From assembly GCF_028728065.1 (NCBI RefSeq), contig NZ_CP117812.1, positions 930,001 through 994,000 of the forward strand: a stretch of 64,000 bases of DNA. Reading direction: 5' to 3'. Shown one piece after another: positions 26,706-35,977 of the stretch (the first letter of the stretch is position 1; each line of letters begins with the position of its first letter). This DNA comes from Lentisphaera profundi (GTDB lineage Bacteria > Verrucomicrobiota > Lentisphaeria > Lentisphaerales > Lentisphaeraceae). A model generated the notes under the pieces. It was not told the DNA's origin. It saw only the letters and a list, made by a program, of their open reading frames with translations, and ran no database searches. The position numbers were made by a program, and so were the translations under genes.

Positions 26706-27782
26706 TTAAAAAGTGAAGCCCAAGCGCAGGAAGTAACGCGTATCATCTTTTGAACGACTATCATTAGGGTGACTGACATACTCTTGGTCCATGCCCATGT
26801 TTAAGCTGAGTTTTAGTGTGTCATCCATTGTAAAAGGTATTTCATATCCACTTTCTTGATTAATGATGAAGCGGTCGAAGTCTTCGATAGAAGGATTGTA
26901 ACGCACTTTGCTGTAAAGAGATCCCCAAAACTTAGATTTACGTTTGAAATCAAGTTCCATTTCTAGGCCATGGCCCGTATTCGTTTTTTCGTCTTCTTTC
27001 TGGTAGTCTTCATGGCGCATAGCGAGGCCGAGGCGACTCCGCAAAGTGTGACGATCATCATCTAGGATATAATAGCCGAAGCCTCCAGCTAAATCATAGC
27101 GATTTTGAATGTCTTCAAAGCGATCTTTTTCCCATCGTGAACGGATGTAAAGTGAGCTAGGATCATTGAGGGCTTTGGGGTGTTCGTAATCTGAGCCTAA
27201 TACATACTCTTCTTCATTGTTGACCTTATTGTTTTCGCCGATGACAAAAGCGCCATAGTTCAAGAGTTTGACACCGTCTTTTTCCCAGCCAACTGAGCCA
27301 CCGCCGCGGTAGTGTTCTTTATCGGAATTACCGGTTTGTTTAGCAAGATTGAGGTAAAGTTTGTATTCCCATGGACTGACGGGGCGAAGGTAGGAGGGGT
27401 GATTTTCTCCGACTTCCCACAAAGATAGGACTTCTTGAGTTTTTATCGAATCTAGGTCGGAGTGGATGAAGACAGATTCTTGTTTTAAGAGCTCATCTTT
27501 TGAAGGGATAATTTCGGATTCTTCAATTGTATAAGAAATATGGCCTAAGGTCGTGTCGTTATCGTTATATTCGATATTTTTGATTTCGTGAGTATCATAG
27601 GAATCGACATGGACTAAGGGGATGACAATGATGCCAGCAAACTTAGTCTCTATTGTGACTTGATCTTTATAGACTTTTTTAATAGTTCCAAAAACGCGGG
27701 AACCATCAGTTAATCGAATAATATCTGCAGATAAATTGAAACTAATAAATAAACAAAGAAGGTAATAGAACCTTCGATTCAT
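26706..27782 (-). CDS. DUF481 outer-membrane beta-barrel protein
   Basis: A 358-residue exported protein with an N-terminal signal peptide. A small N-terminal domain (SRVFGTIKKVYKDQVTIETKFAG) is of the kind that precedes DUF481, and a barrel of alternating strands ends in an aromatic residue (FLRLGFTF). DUF481 proteins are related to YdiY, a salt-induced outer-membrane protein. Its start overlaps the end of a second, broken paralogue (TAATG), so the two are a tandem duplication. Confidence 0.8.
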   Translation of the reverse strand: MNRRFYYLLCLFISFNLSADIIRLTDGSRVFGTIKKVYKDQVTIETKFAGIIVIPLVHVDSYDTHEIKNIEYNDNDTTLGHISYTIEESEIIPSKDELLKQESVFIHSDLDSIKTQEVLSLWEVGENHPSYLRPVSPWEYKLYLNLAKQTGNSDKEHYRGGGSVGWEKDGVKLLNYGAFVIGENNKVNNEEEYVLGSDYEHPKALNDPSSLYIRSRWEKDRFEDIQNRYDLAGGFGYYILDDDRHTLRSRLGLAMRHEDYQKEDEKTNTGHGLEMELDFKRKSKFWGSLYSKVRYNPSIEDFDRFIINQESGYEIPFTMDDTLKLSLNMGMDQEYVSHPNDSRSKDDTRYFLRLGFTF

Positions 27783-28909
27783 TAGAAGTTAAGAATCAAT
27801 TTCAAGTAGTATGTATCATCCTCTTTTTCACTTTCATCAGAAGGCTTACTTGTATATTCACGATTGAATCCGACTTTCAAACTCAAGGTCATAGTTTCCG
27901 ATAACTTATAGGGTAATTCATGGCTGACATCAAAGAAATAAATATAATCTTCTTGTGGGTCTTCCAATACGGGAGCTAAATGATATTCAGCCTTAAATGT
28001 ACCTTAAGAACCGAAGTTGTTGATAAATAAGGCTTGGAAATAACCTGCTAGCTTTTCGTTATCGGCACTGTCATCTTCACGGTATCTTTCAATCCTTTCC
28101 GCGATACCGACACGAGCTCTAAGTGTCATGTCATTGGGATCTCTGAAAAAGTAATGACTCAAACCAACCGCAAAGGTGTGTCGGGCCTCTAAATCGTCAA
28201 AACGATCTTTTTCCCAGCGGTAACGAGAGTACCAAGCTTGCATGTGGTCCAGTGTTAAGGGGCTTTCGTAATCGACTCCAGCGGTATAGGCTTCATCGGT
28301 ATTATCTCCATTTTTAGCCCCTAGATCAAATGAAGCGAAGGCTTTAAAGACAGTTCCATCTTTTTCGTATCGTGTTTTGAATCCACCATCATAATCATCT
28401 TCCTCGGTATTACCTGTTTCGCGAACGAAATCTAAGTCGATACTGTGTTTCCATAGTTTCACAGGCTTGATGTAATCGGGGTGATGGCTTCCCAGTGGCC
28501 AAAGATTTTTAAAATCTTCAGTGGTTACGATAGGCTCAAATGGGTCGATTTTACTTGTTTCTGTTTCTTTTTCAGGAGCTGTGTCTGATTTTTTGAAATC
28601 GGCTTCAGTAACTTGTTTCTTGGGTTTGATCAGAGCTTGGCCATCGGTGTATTCAACTAAGCCTACCACGGTTTTTCTCTGACCGTACTCGAGGTTGGCT
28701 TCTTTATCTGTTTTAAAGGACGTAACTTTACTCAGTTTAATGATTATTTCTCCAGCGAAATCAGTTTGAAGAGTAATGTCTCCCTTCGTTATTTTGGTGA
28801 TTTTACCAGGTAATGTGGCTCCATTTTTTAAAACAACCTCACCTGCAATTGTGTAAGAGAGTGTGAGAAAAAGCAATAAGCTGAATTTGAGAAAGTTTGT
28901 TATTGGCAT
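27782..28909 (-). pseudogene. DUF481 outer-membrane paralogue with in-frame stop
   Basis: Two open segments on the same frame (28909 to 28007 and 28003 to 27782) are separated by one TAA at 28004-28006. Before it the protein reads to LFINNFGS; after it GTFKAEYHLAPVLEDPQEDY continues and ends in a barrel-like YYLKLILNF. Aligned to the intact neighbour, the stop falls where that protein has WGSLYSKVRY, so a leucine codon TTA changed to TAA is a simple explanation. The whole frame is 375 codons with a signal peptide and the same N-terminal domain. It may be a recent nonsense mutation, readthrough or a sequencing error. Confidence 0.82.
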
Positions 28910-28995
28910 GACCTATCCGAAAAGTGATTAAGTTATAAGAATCTCGAACAGTAGTTCACAAGTATGGATTAGGCAAGAAAAATTGGTAAAAATTT

Positions 28996-29751
28996 CTACT
29001 GAAACAAACGATAAAGAGCCGGCCAAATGAGCGCCAAGTCATATTGGTAATTTGGCGCTTGTCTGCGAGAACTAATTAAAATATGAATGAAGGCGAGAGA
29101 GAATCCGTAGGACTCGGATAAAAAAGATACTATGATTAGAAGGAGGCAGGCAGAGGTGACGATGGTTCCAATATTAGTATAGTGGTTAGCGAGTGTTTTG
29201 ATGCGATGTTTTTTATCGCCCGCGCTATCGTGAATATCGCAACAAACGACGTTGATGAAAGCAAGAGCGAAACATAAGAAAAAGTAAGATGGCTTAAATG
29301 AACTTTGAGGAAGGACCGCAGTGATAAGTGCCCAGGAAAGTGCGATGCTAAATTCTTTTGCGAGATAAATTTCTTTAAGACGCTTTTGGGTGAATAGTAG
29401 GCGAGGACTGAGGTATAAAAAAGTGGGACTTGCTGCGATAATCAAAATTAACCATTGCTGCGAATTTAATGCGTTTGAAAATAGTAAGCAAAATAAGAGT
29501 GAAAGGATACAGAGGCACTGAATAAGTTTTTTGTGGCTATTTAAGAATTTTAAACGCTCAGGATGATTGAAACTATCTTCAGGAGAACTTTGATAAACGC
29601 GTTCGAAATTGTAGGTAAAAAAACAAGCACAATAAATGAAGAAAAAAACGGGCCATTTTATATCGTGACTGATGAGGCCATAAAGACTAGTCGCAATGCA
29701 GGTGATTTGACTGGTGTGAAAGAAGATGTCTTTGGTTTTTTTGAGAAGCAC
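28996..29751 (-). CDS. UbiA-like prenyltransferase family membrane protein
   Basis: A 251-residue protein with about seven membrane helices. The first Asp-rich motif NDxxD is replaced by YNFERVYQ, while the second is partly retained as CDIHDSAGDKKHRIKTLA. The fold is that of UbiA prenyltransferases, which attach isoprenoid tails to aromatic or other acceptors. The degraded first motif leaves activity uncertain. It starts with GTG immediately after the tRNA nucleotidyltransferase stop and is the last gene of the bioB-metX operon. Confidence 0.6.
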   Translation of the reverse strand: MLLKKTKDIFFHTSQITCIATSLYGLISHDIKWPVFFFIYCACFFTYNFERVYQSSPEDSFNHPERLKFLNSHKKLIQCLCILSLLFCLLFSNALNSQQWLILIIAASPTFLYLSPRLLFTQKRLKEIYLAKEFSIALSWALITAVLPQSSFKPSYFFLCFALAFINVVCCDIHDSAGDKKHRIKTLANHYTNIGTIVTSACLLLIIVSFLSESYGFSLAFIHILISSRRQAPNYQYDLALIWPALYRLFQ

Positions 29752-30909
29752 TTAAGTGATTTTATTGAGGATTTGTTCTTTATCAAAACCTTCAATTTGG
29801 AGGAGGGCCGCCCTGTCGAGAATAGTACGGAACTCAGGGCCAGGTTTAATCGCAAGCTTGTGCAGATCCCCTCCATTAACAAGAGGCGATTTTATAGAGT
29901 CGATGATTTTATCAAGATGAGTCAAAGTTTTATCGAGTGAACTGGGACGTGAGTTGTGAATCATTACATTATCGGCGTAATTAATCAAGCGTTGAGCGTT
30001 ATCTCCGCAAGCTTTGATTAGCTGATAAGATTTCTCCAATGAAAAATCCTCGCTCATGAGGTAGGGCAGGTGGCTGACCAGTTGAGTCGAAAAACGGATA
30101 ATTAAACGACTGAGTTTATATTCACGACAAGCTTTATCGACTTGCTCGGGGTCATTTAGGGGGCGCATGAGTGAAGCGAAATAAGTCTCTATATCAAATT
30201 TAGAGGCGCGTCCGACTTCCTGCCACCAAGCTGAACTAGAATTACTCTCGGAGCGTTTTGGGAAAAGAAGATCGAGGATGCCCATGCTGTGTAAACAAGC
30301 TAAAAACTCTGCGCCGTGAGCTTGTGCTTTTTTGAATTCATCACTAATGCGTTCAACAGAGACGTGCTCACGTATCTGTGGGGCGAGTGCTTTGGCGGCA
30401 ATGAGTAGGTCAGGATCAATGTCCATGTGAAGGCGAGAAGCAAAGCGTGCGGCTCGAATGATACGAAGATAATCTTCGCAAAAGCGTTCTTTGGCAATGC
30501 CGACAGTTTTTAAAATTCTATTCTGTAAATCTACTTGACCATCGTAGGGGTCAATGAGTTTATCATTGAGCATGGCAATAGCATTGATCGTAAAATCACG
30601 GCGAGATAGATCTTCTTCAATAGTTTTAGAAAAACTCACAGAAGCATTGCGACCATCGCAAGAAATATCTTCACGAAAAGTCGTATGCTCGTAAGGCTTG
30701 CCATCAATCAAGACCGTGACCGTACCATGTTCAATGCCAGTATCAAAAGTTTTGTAGCCAAGCTTATTACAGAGGACTTTGAAGGGGTGAGGGTGAATAG
30801 CGGAGGCAATATCGACATCAAAGACCTCAACGCCTAAGAGCTGGTCGCGAACAGCGCCTCCAACAATATAAATTTCCTCATCAAAAATTTTACAGAAGTC
30901 AGGATACAT
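29752..30909 (-). CDS. CCA-adding tRNA nucleotidyltransferase/poly(A) polymerase family
   Basis: A 385-residue class II nucleotidyltransferase. IVGGAVRDQLLG and the following EVFDVDIA carry the G-loop and catalytic Asp pair. DLSRRDFTINAIA and RIIRAARFASRL match the head and neck motifs of the family, and the C-terminal half is helical. It adds or repairs the CCA end of tRNA; the PcnB-type poly(A) polymerase cannot be separated by eye. It starts at once after the metW stop (TAAATG), within the bioB-metX-metW operon. Confidence 0.85.
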   Translation of the reverse strand: MYPDFCKIFDEEIYIVGGAVRDQLLGVEVFDVDIASAIHPHPFKVLCNKLGYKTFDTGIEHGTVTVLIDGKPYEHTTFREDISCDGRNASVSFSKTIEEDLSRRDFTINAIAMLNDKLIDPYDGQVDLQNRILKTVGIAKERFCEDYLRIIRAARFASRLHMDIDPDLLIAAKALAPQIREHVSVERISDEFKKAQAHGAEFLACLHSMGILDLLFPKRSESNSSSAWWQEVGRASKFDIETYFASLMRPLNDPEQVDKACREYKLSRLIIRFSTQLVSHLPYLMSEDFSLEKSYQLIKACGDNAQRLINYADNVMIHNSRPSSLDKTLTHLDKIIDSIKSPLVNGGDLHKLAIKPGPEFRTILDRAALLQIEGFDKEQILNKIT

Positions 30910-31506
30910 TTATGAGTCCTCCAAAGTAAAAACACAGAATTCGGAAAAGAAGTTTTTATTCATAGACTTAAGGACATGCCCACCACCAGCACTGACATTT
31001 GTGATACGAAAATCTTCTTTATTGCACATGGAATAGAAGTCGCGGATAGAGCCTAAATGAATATTGGGAGTGTTATACCAATCATAGGGCAAGTGCTTAG
31101 TGTTGGGCATCATGCCTTTCAGTGTGATTTGAAGGCGTGATTTCCAATAAGCTAAATTATGAACAGAGACAATGACTTTTTTACCAACTCGCATGGCTTC
31201 TCGAATGAGCTTATCGGGATTGTGTACTTGTTGCATAGTTTGACTGATAATAACAAAATCAAAGCTTTTATCTTTAAAAAAACTCATGCCTTCTTCGAGA
31301 TCTAGTTGCAAGACGGGGACGGCATTGGCGATACAGTCAATCACTTCTTGCTGGCTCATGTCAATTCCTTGTGCGGTACATTGCTTTTCTACCATGAGAT
31401 ATTTAAGAAGTTTTCCCTGGCCACAGCCAAGATCAAGGACTCGTGTATTTGATTCTACGAGAGAGGTGATGAGCGAGAAATTGGCGTCTTGAAGTTGCTT
31501 ATGCAT
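30910..31506 (-). CDS. metW: Methionine biosynthesis protein MetW
   Basis: A 198-residue SAM-dependent methyltransferase-like protein with motif I VLDLGCGQGKLL near residue 23 and DFVIISQTMQQVHNP. GRQL-type MetW proteins pair with MetX in proteobacteria and others and assist homoserine acetylation. Here metW overlaps metX by 8 bp, which strongly supports the assignment. Confidence 0.88.
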   Translation of the reverse strand: MHKQLQDANFSLITSLVESNTRVLDLGCGQGKLLKYLMVEKQCTAQGIDMSQQEVIDCIANAVPVLQLDLEEGMSFFKDKSFDFVIISQTMQQVHNPDKLIREAMRVGKKVIVSVHNLAYWKSRLQITLKGMMPNTKHLPYDWYNTPNIHLGSIRDFYSMCNKEDFRITNVSAGGGHVLKSMNKNFFSEFCVFTLEDS

Positions 31507-32632
31507 TTGCTAGTCCTTCTTGTTGTTGTTCAAGAAAGTTACTGATAATGGGAGCTAAGATATCCACTTCAAGTAAAAAGGCATCGTGGCCAGCATCACT
31601 TTTTATATTGCAGTACGTGGCGGTTCTATGGTTTTCTGCTAAGGCATTAACAATTTCGACGGATTGATAAGGGGGGAATAGCCAATCACTCGAAAATGAG
31701 ACGATACAAAATTGGCAGAGCGTTTTCGCTAAAGCTTGAGCTAAACAATTGTTTTCACTTTCTTCACTGAGATTAAAGTAATCCATTGAACGAGTTATAT
31801 AGAGGTAGGAATTGGCATCAAAACGGTTGACGAATTGTCTGCCTTGATAATTCAGGTAACTCTCAACTTGGAAGTTATGGGTAAATTTATAATTGACATC
31901 ATCCATTTCTTGAAGTTTACGACCAAATTTATTCTGCATCGCAGCATCGGAAAGATAAGTCATGTGGGCAATCATGCGGGCGATCGAGAGGCCTTTTTCA
32001 GGTTGACTTCCCTGGGGGTAATTACCATCATCGAAATGTTCATCTTTAATGATGGATTCGCGTCCAACCCAGTTGAAGCCAATGCTCAGAGGTGAGCATT
32101 GAGCTGCCGTAGCAATGGGAAGGCAGGCGTGGACTTTCTCAGGATAAGTCACTGCCCATTGTAGTGCTTGCATACCACCGAGTGAACCTCCTGTGACAGC
32201 TAACCACTTGTCAATAGTAAGGTGTTGCATAAGTTCATGTTGGACATTGACCATGTCATAAATAGTCGTCATCGGGAAATCGAGATTGTATGGCTGTTTT
32301 GTCTCTGGGGAAATAGATTGAGGTCCAGTGGTGCCATAGCAAGAACTCAGGATATTACTACAAACAATGAAGTACTTATTGGTGTCAAAACTCTTTCCAG
32401 GACCAATCATTTCGTCCCACCAGCCAGGCTTGCGCTCATCCTCTGAATGACGACCAGCGGCGTGCGCAGATCCCGTTAAGGCATGACAAATGAGGATGGC
32501 ATTATTTTTCTTGGTATTGAGTTGCCCATAAGTTTCAAAGCATACATTAACTTCGCTGAGGGTTTTACCGCAGCGAAGTTTGAATGGCTTCTCTGGAGAA
32601 GCAAAGCTGAAAAACTGTTCTTTGACGAGCAT
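31499..32632 (-). CDS. metX: Homoserine O-acetyltransferase MetX
   Basis: A 377-residue alpha/beta-hydrolase-fold acyltransferase. ATG 32632 is used because it lies one base after the bioB stop; a GTG eight codons upstream lies inside bioB. The nucleophile elbow VTGGSLGGMQALQW carries the Ser, SSDWLFPP the Asp and SDAGHDAFLLE the His. It transfers acetyl (or succinyl) to L-homoserine, the first committed step of methionine synthesis. metW overlaps its end. No SAM riboswitch was recognised upstream, and none would be expected within the operon. Confidence 0.92.
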   Translation of the reverse strand: MLVKEQFFSFASPEKPFKLRCGKTLSEVNVCFETYGQLNTKKNNAILICHALTGSAHAAGRHSEDERKPGWWDEMIGPGKSFDTNKYFIVCSNILSSCYGTTGPQSISPETKQPYNLDFPMTTIYDMVNVQHELMQHLTIDKWLAVTGGSLGGMQALQWAVTYPEKVHACLPIATAAQCSPLSIGFNWVGRESIIKDEHFDDGNYPQGSQPEKGLSIARMIAHMTYLSDAAMQNKFGRKLQEMDDVNYKFTHNFQVESYLNYQGRQFVNRFDANSYLYITRSMDYFNLSEESENNCLAQALAKTLCQFCIVSFSSDWLFPPYQSVEIVNALAENHRTATYCNIKSDAGHDAFLLEVDILAPIISNFLEQQQEGLANA

Positions 32633-32633
32633 T

Positions 32634-33740
32634 TTAGCTAGAGGTGCTTGGGGCACAGCCTTGTGCTTTCGTTGTTTTTGGATTTAAAATTGATGGGTTA
32701 TCATCAATAGAAAACTTTTTAGAGGAAACTTCATCATCTTCAATTTGGAAAGCTTCTTCGTTTTCAATTTCAAAACCAGCATCCTTAATGAGGCGGAAAA
32801 CTTTATTTTTGCGATCACCGCGAGTGACTAAGTAGCCTTCAACAAAGACTGAGTTGGCGGCGTAGAGTGCCAAACTTTGTAAACCACGTAAATGACCTTC
32901 GCGACCACCACCCATACGGATTTCTGCTTTTGGATTGAGGAAACGGAATAAGCAGAGGATACGAACGCAGCGGATAGGATCGAGTTGATCGAAGTCATAG
33001 ACACGATTGCCTTCAACTGGAACTAAAAAGTTGATCGGTATAGAGGGGACAGCAAGTCGACGTACTTCGAATACGACATCGACAACATCATTATCACTTT
33101 CGCCCATGCCAGCAATCATGCCCGAGCAGTTTTCGAGGCCTGCTTGACGAGAGTTACGGAGAGTATCAAGGCGGTCTTGATAAGTGTGCGTCGTTACCAC
33201 TTCTGGAGTGTGAGATTCTGAAGTATTGAGGTTGTGATTAAGGCGATCAAGGCCAGCTTCTTTGAGTTTTTTAGCTTGTTCGTATTCGACAAAGCCAGCG
33301 GAAAGGCAAGTTTTGATGCCGACTTCGTCGCGGATGCGGCCAATGATATTGGCGAATTGATCAGTGCGCTTGTCGTTGAGTCCCGTTCCAGAAGAAACCA
33401 TGCAGTAACGATAAACACCACGTTCTTTAGCTTGACGAGCTTCTTCTACAATTTCGTCTTCAGGCTTAAGCGCGTATTTATTGACGGGGAGATCCGAATC
33501 TTTTGATTGACCACAATAACCACAATCTTCAGGGCAAAGGCCATTTTGAACATTGTTGATTTGGTGGATTTTAACTTTTTTACCAAAAGTTTTCATGCGA
33601 ACATCACCTGCAGCAGAGGCGAGTTTCAAGAGGTCAATTTCTGGTGAGGCGAGTATTTCTAAGCACTCTTCACGAGAAAAATCTTCGTTTGCAAGAGCTT
33701 TATCAGTCCATGCTTGGTATTTATTTGACTCAGAAGTCAT
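32634..33740 (-). CDS. bioB: Biotin synthase
   Basis: A 368-residue radical-SAM enzyme with CPEDCGYC, the CxxxCxxC motif that holds the [4Fe-4S] cluster, and LNHNLNTSESHTPEVV, GMIAGMGES and EIRMGGGREGHL, all typical of BioB. It inserts sulfur into dethiobiotin. It overlaps the upstream SH3 protein gene by 4 bp and abuts metX. No other biotin gene is in the window. Confidence 0.95.
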   Translation of the reverse strand: MTSESNKYQAWTDKALANEDFSREECLEILASPEIDLLKLASAAGDVRMKTFGKKVKIHQINNVQNGLCPEDCGYCGQSKDSDLPVNKYALKPEDEIVEEARQAKERGVYRYCMVSSGTGLNDKRTDQFANIIGRIRDEVGIKTCLSAGFVEYEQAKKLKEAGLDRLNHNLNTSESHTPEVVTTHTYQDRLDTLRNSRQAGLENCSGMIAGMGESDNDVVDVVFEVRRLAVPSIPINFLVPVEGNRVYDFDQLDPIRCVRILCLFRFLNPKAEIRMGGGREGHLRGLQSLALYAANSVFVEGYLVTRGDRKNKVFRLIKDAGFEIENEEAFQIEDDEVSSKKFSIDDNPSILNPKTTKAQGCAPSTSS

Positions 33741-35053
33741 CGTTTATTCCTAATGATTTTATATTTATCCATGCGAAATACTGGACGAGACCAGCCTTCC
33801 TTACGTGTTTTTACTCCAGTCATGGCGATTTCCTGCTCATACAAAGTGTGCAGGTTTTCAACCTTGCCGATTACATAACAAAGAGGATAATACTCTTTGT
33901 CAATTTTTACAGCCAAAGCGAAATCAACTATTTGTCTATCTTCATTTCTCACGGGCATGATGATACCTTTAATTCCTACTTGTCCTTGTTTAATAAGGAG
34001 CTCATCTTCTTCAATACTGCCTAGCTTTGCAATAATTTCTTCTGTTGCTTGAACTTCGAATTCATCGCGGCTGATATCATTTGCGGCATTATTGACAATT
34101 TCGATTTTTTCTTCGCCACGAAGAATTGCTTCATTCTTTTCATAGATTTCTTTTTCAGCTTGATTGATGTCTTTTATTTTAGCGGAATTACTATCTTGGA
34201 GTTTAGCTAGTTTTTCCTCAAGTTCTTTGCGTTCTTTTTCGGCTTTTTCAATATCATCACGAAGTGTCTTCTCAATTTCATCAAGTTCTTTTCTACGGCC
34301 TTCAAAATCGTAACTCTCTTTGATTGCCTCATTGACTTCTTTGCTAACTTTATTGTCGCTCGTTAGCTTATTCGATCTTATTGGAATGGCGTGAATATCG
34401 TTAGTTTCTTCTTTGGCCGCTATATGTGATGGGGCTTGGCTATTGTCAATTTTAACGAATTTCTTACTGACCCATGCGCTCATCCAATCTTGAGCTTTGA
34501 TTTTCAACCAGGTATTATCTTTGCGATAAAGAATATCGACATGAGTATTTTTCGGTGCCGTACCTAAAGGTGAGAACTCAATCCCGGCACCTGCGTAGGC
34601 ATTAACATTGTTCTTAATGATTTTTCCTTCATTATCAACACTGCTGGCTGCTATCCATGCAGAGCTATTAGCTGGCGCAACAATTTGTAGCCATTCATTT
34701 GTTTCCTTAAGGATTTCTACGGAAATATCGCGTTTGATGCGGTCGATGATTTCAAAGCGAATTGAGGGACGCGCTCTAACATTGAGTCGAGAGGTGATCA
34801 CTACACCTGTTTTCTTCTCAGCAGTTTTCAATTGCACAATAATCTTTTTCGAATCGGCTGTGCTATCAGCGTTTTTTTCAGTACTGGTTTGAGTGGACTT
34901 ATCTTCGGTCTCTTTTTCAGTTTTACTTGGAGTAACTATTTTCTCGCTACTGACTTCTGCACTAGCGCTAGCAAGCGGCTGTGCTGCTTCAGCTTGCTGT
35001 GATAGCAGAGGGAAAGAAAATAATAAGCAGAGAGAAATTAAAATATATTTCAT
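33737..35053 (-). CDS. Exported protein with two SH3b domains and coiled coil
   Basis: ATG 35053 is chosen because it begins a signal peptide (MKYILISLCLLFSFPLLSQQ); the open frame extends 13 codons upstream. In the 438-residue protein a Ser/Thr/Glu linker is followed by an SH3b domain (TSRLNVRARPSIRFEIIDRI) and a second one (YAGAGIEFSPLGTAPKNT). A coiled coil (about 260-330) and a C-terminal domain follow. SH3b domains commonly bind cell-wall peptides. It overlaps bioB by 4 bp, but no functional link with biotin is apparent. Confidence 0.75.
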   Translation of the reverse strand: MKYILISLCLLFSFPLLSQQAEAAQPLASASAEVSSEKIVTPSKTEKETEDKSTQTSTEKNADSTADSKKIIVQLKTAEKKTGVVITSRLNVRARPSIRFEIIDRIKRDISVEILKETNEWLQIVAPANSSAWIAASSVDNEGKIIKNNVNAYAGAGIEFSPLGTAPKNTHVDILYRKDNTWLKIKAQDWMSAWVSKKFVKIDNSQAPSHIAAKEETNDIHAIPIRSNKLTSDNKVSKEVNEAIKESYDFEGRRKELDEIEKTLRDDIEKAEKERKELEEKLAKLQDSNSAKIKDINQAEKEIYEKNEAILRGEEKIEIVNNAANDISRDEFEVQATEEIIAKLGSIEEDELLIKQGQVGIKGIIMPVRNEDRQIVDFALAVKIDKEYYPLCYVIGKVENLHTLYEQEIAMTGVKTRKEGWSRPVFRMDKYKIIRNKR

Positions 35054-35064
35054 GTTAGGGCGTC

Positions 35065-35844
35065 CTATTTGAGTAAGATAAGAGCGATGCAAAAGGAGAT
35101 GAGCTCTATATATTCTCTGTGGGTGTTGATTTGATCTTCAAATTCTAGACCTTGAAGATGTTTACTTATGTAGGGTGAGGCAAAATAGCAGACAACAAAA
35201 CATAAGGCGATTGGGATTAATTGATGATTGAAAAAACTGGGAAGAACGGCAAGCCCAATGGTTAAGTATAGGCAGGTATTAGTGAGGTTAGTATTCTTGT
35301 TTTTAAGTTCACTCAAAAAACGTATGCTAAGAAAATAAGCCGGAAATAATGGGATGATAATGAGCCACCAGCTTAATCCTTTGTGGAGTAGGTAAGCGAC
35401 TGCGGCCAAGCGAAAGAGGATGACAATTTGGGTGATTGCCGTAGGAGCTTGTTGATGTGCTATTTCGTAAGCTTTACTCGTGGACTCCCCAAATTTTAAA
35501 ATATAAAAATTATTTGACCACGAGAGCAAGCCATTAATAATAAAACTGCCCAAAATAATGGCGCCAGCATTCGATTGTTGCTGAAAGAAGAGGACTGTTT
35601 GAGCGCAGAGCCATAGAGCTAAACCATTTAAAAAACCGACAGCAGCTAGGTAGACACAATCTTCGCTATTGAATTCACTCACTTCGTCTCTTTTGTGTCC
35701 AGAGAAAATGGCCCAAGATTTCTGTAGTGATTCTATATGCTTACTATTTTCGAAAGTTTTCACAATTAAGTGTCTCCATAATGTTTGGGCTAAAGTAGCA
35801 TGAGCCGATTTTTTATCACCTAAAATTTTTATTGCTTTAGGCAA
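35065..35844 (-). CDS. Polytopic membrane protein of unknown function
   Basis: A 259-residue protein with an amphipathic N-terminal segment and about six to seven membrane helices, and no signature motif I recognise. The spacing of helices recalls UbiA-type proteins, but no Asp-rich motif is present. It is the first gene of the operon leading to bioB and metX, 11 bp ahead of the SH3 protein gene, and is divergent from uvrA. Confidence 0.6.
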   Translation of the reverse strand: MPKAIKILGDKKSAHATLAQTLWRHLIVKTFENSKHIESLQKSWAIFSGHKRDEVSEFNSEDCVYLAAVGFLNGLALWLCAQTVLFFQQQSNAGAIILGSFIINGLLSWSNNFYILKFGESTSKAYEIAHQQAPTAITQIVILFRLAAVAYLLHKGLSWWLIIIPLFPAYFLSIRFLSELKNKNTNLTNTCLYLTIGLAVLPSFFNHQLIPIALCFVVCYFASPYISKHLQGLEFEDQINTHREYIELISFCIALILLK

Positions 35845-35977
35845 AAAAGCTATAAACTAGCCTCAGTTTTATATGTCGCTCATCTTTTTTATCTTTGATA
35901 GTGCCTTTTTGCACTTGAGAATTGATATATTGAGCCAGTCTTCCATATTTAAAGAAATTAAATTTTAAGGACGTCAA

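Noticed and set aside
29563-29940. 125-codon plus-strand open frame
   Set aside because: It is antisense to the well-supported CCA transferase and UbiA-like genes.
31507-35053. SAM or biotin-responsive riboswitch near metX or bioB
   Set aside because: Genes are joined without leaders, and the operon start shows no recognisable structured element.
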